Made by a program: the position numbers and the translations under genes
Shown: one piece after another, positions 14,931 through 15,693 of the stretch
How the letters are laid out: the number at the start of each line of letters is the position of its first letter
Position numbering within the stretch: position 1 is the first letter of the stretch
The notes under the pieces: model-generated
What the model saw: the letters and a program-made list of their open reading frames with translations, nothing else
Told to the model about the DNA's origin: nothing
Database searches by the model: none
Source of the DNA: an archaeon
GTDB taxonomy: Archaea; Nanobdellota; Nanobdellia; SCGC-AAA011-G17; GW2011-AR17
Length of the DNA: 15,693 bases
Assembly: GCA_023245975.1 (NCBI GenBank)
Contig: JAHFJF010000010.1
Location: 1-15,693 of the forward strand
Reading direction: 5' to 3'

Positions 14931-14947
14931 AAAAAGCAGCCGCTATT
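14931..14947. repeat. 17-base repeat, copy 2, between convergent genes
   Basis: Identical to 1453-1469. On the minus strand it lies 9 bases past the stop of the TraB/TIKI-like gene and continues into a run of Ts. It also follows the S8e stop on the plus strand by 3 bases. Confidence 0.6.
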
Positions 14948-14955
14948 TTCTCGGA

Positions 14956-15588
14956 TTAATCTTTTTCAAGGTATTTATCAGCATCGCATAATCTTATTCT
15001 TTCTGTAACAAGTTTTCCTAATCTCTTGTGCAATGGTTTTACAGGACTACCATCCAAATATTCATCAAATACATGACTAAGCCCAACAATAAACATATCT
15101 GGCTTTATTCTCAAGATTTTGTCAGCCATAAATTTCTCCCTTTTATTACAACAAAAATTACTTACGACCTTCGATTCTTTTTTAATAGATTTATTACAAT
15201 TGTAATATCTTTTCTGAATGTCACAGGACGGTTCAACATAAGCCATCATATTGTATGTTGAATAAACAAAAAAGTTAACATCCAATTCTATAGGTATGCA
15301 GTCTACAGGATACAATTTAGAGCCTGTTAATCCTGCATATTTAAATGATATAAGCCATTCATAATTAAGAGAATCTAGCAACCCAAATTCTAGTTCAGTT
15401 GCATTTGGATTTCTTTTCATTTTCTTTCTTAACATCTTTTTTGCATTTGAAATTAATGGGATTATGTCCTCTAATTTATAATTATGTGGCGCTTCCAAGG
15501 CGATAGTCCTTGGCTGATATTTATTCAAAAGGCATTCCAGCCTTCTTGGTCCAGCCAAATCAGTATGTATAGTCCCTACAAGTATCAT
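14956..15588 (-). CDS. TraB/TIKI-superfamily protein
   Basis: 210 residues from the ATG at 15588. An upstream in-frame ATG at 15621 lies inside the previous gene and before the Shine-Dalgarno (GGTGGAG), so it is rejected. The N-terminus M-I-L-V-G-T-I-H-T-D gives the first G-x-x-H motif (Gly5, His8), followed by a downstream Glu in A-L-E-A-P (Glu32). Near the end F-I-V-G-L-S-H gives the second G-x-x-H (169-172). These paired motifs define the TraB/TIKI/ChaN-like superfamily, which includes metalloproteases such as Tiki, but activity is unproven for most members. The middle, with several Cys and Lys, is poorly conserved. There is no signal peptide, so it is probably cytoplasmic. Coupled to the upstream gene by a two-base gap. 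Confidence 0.8.
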   Translation of the reverse strand: MILVGTIHTDLAGPRRLECLLNKYQPRTIALEAPHNYKLEDIIPLISNAKKMLRKKMKRNPNATELEFGLLDSLNYEWLISFKYAGLTGSKLYPVDCIPIELDVNFFVYSTYNMMAYVEPSCDIQKRYYNCNKSIKKESKVVSNFCCNKREKFMADKILRIKPDMFIVGLSHVFDEYLDGSPVKPLHKRLGKLVTERIRLCDADKYLEKD

Positions 15589-15590
15589 AT

Positions 15591-15692
15591 TCAGTCTCCA
15601 CCATTCAGGTAATCTCTGCAAATCCCGTCTGCACCTTCGGTGAGCAATGTAAGCATCTTGGAAATTCTCTCTTCTCCATACGGCCCATATTC
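15591..15692 (-). CDS. 3' end of an unrecognised gene, truncated by the window edge
   Basis: An open frame on the minus strand enters at the right edge and ends at TGA (complement of 15591-15593), giving about 33 residues that begin EYGPYGEERISKMLTLL and contain G-A-D-G-I-C-R-D-Y-L. The clean frame, biased composition and a stop two bases before the next ATG, with that gene's Shine-Dalgarno inside it, show a real coding end in an operon. The short tail is not enough for a family call. The C-terminal Cys could be functional. Confidence 0.7.
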   Translation of the reverse strand, partial: EYGPYGEERISKMLTLLTEGADGICRDYLNGGD

Positions 15693-15693
15693 A

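Noticed and set aside
1..15693. CRISPR array, insertion sequence or attachment site
   Set aside because: No regularly spaced direct repeats, transposase or integrase frames, or duplicated tRNA ends other than the two full tRNA genes were seen.

Overview
The window looks like chromosomal DNA of an archaeon, most likely a DPANN lineage (Woesearchaeota/Pacearchaeota-like; the exact phylum is inference). It encodes archaeal ribosomal proteins S8e and L37e and an archaeal Sm-like protein. TATA boxes precede genes at the spacing expected for archaeal promoters, several genes appear leaderless, and there are two tandem tRNA-Leu genes without an encoded CCA. The base composition is AT-rich, with AGA/AGG-rich arginine codons.

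Layout. At 1-92 (minus) is the start of a gene cut by the window edge. At 158-2001 (minus) lie three tandem, individually promoted, paralogous lipoproteins with a Ca-binding-like D-x-N-x-N loop. Divergently, at 2124-13161 (plus), is a tightly packed three-gene operon. It holds a pilin-like membrane-anchored protein with extracellular beta-type domains, a giant secreted protein of 2760 residues, and a six-TM membrane protein. The giant protein carries a lysozyme-like lytic transglycosylase domain, an AmpD/PGRP-type N-acetylmuramoyl-L-alanine amidase domain and an SGNH-hydrolase domain at its C-terminus, preceded by two tandem 12-cysteine modules. At 13204-13384 are tRNA-Leu(CAG) and tRNA-Leu(TAG). 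At 13462-14037 are a small Cys-rich two-TM protein and an unrecognised 96-residue protein. At 14040-14927 is a translation/RNA cluster: L37e and SmAP on minus, and divergent S8e on plus. At 14956-15693 (minus) is a TraB/TIKI-superfamily protein translationally coupled to the 3' end of an upstream gene that runs off the window.

The main point of interest is the giant protein. Archaea have no murein, yet this exported protein of roughly 300 kDa combines three domains that together would strip a bacterial cell wall: esterase to remove O-acetyl groups, transglycosylase to cut glycan, amidase to free the stem peptides. Key amidase zinc and catalytic residues are visible. It is co-expressed with a pilin-like anchor and a membrane protein and sits beside an array of surface lipoproteins. 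It is therefore a candidate cell-surface machine for attacking, feeding on or attaching to bacteria. Function is inferred from sequence motifs only.
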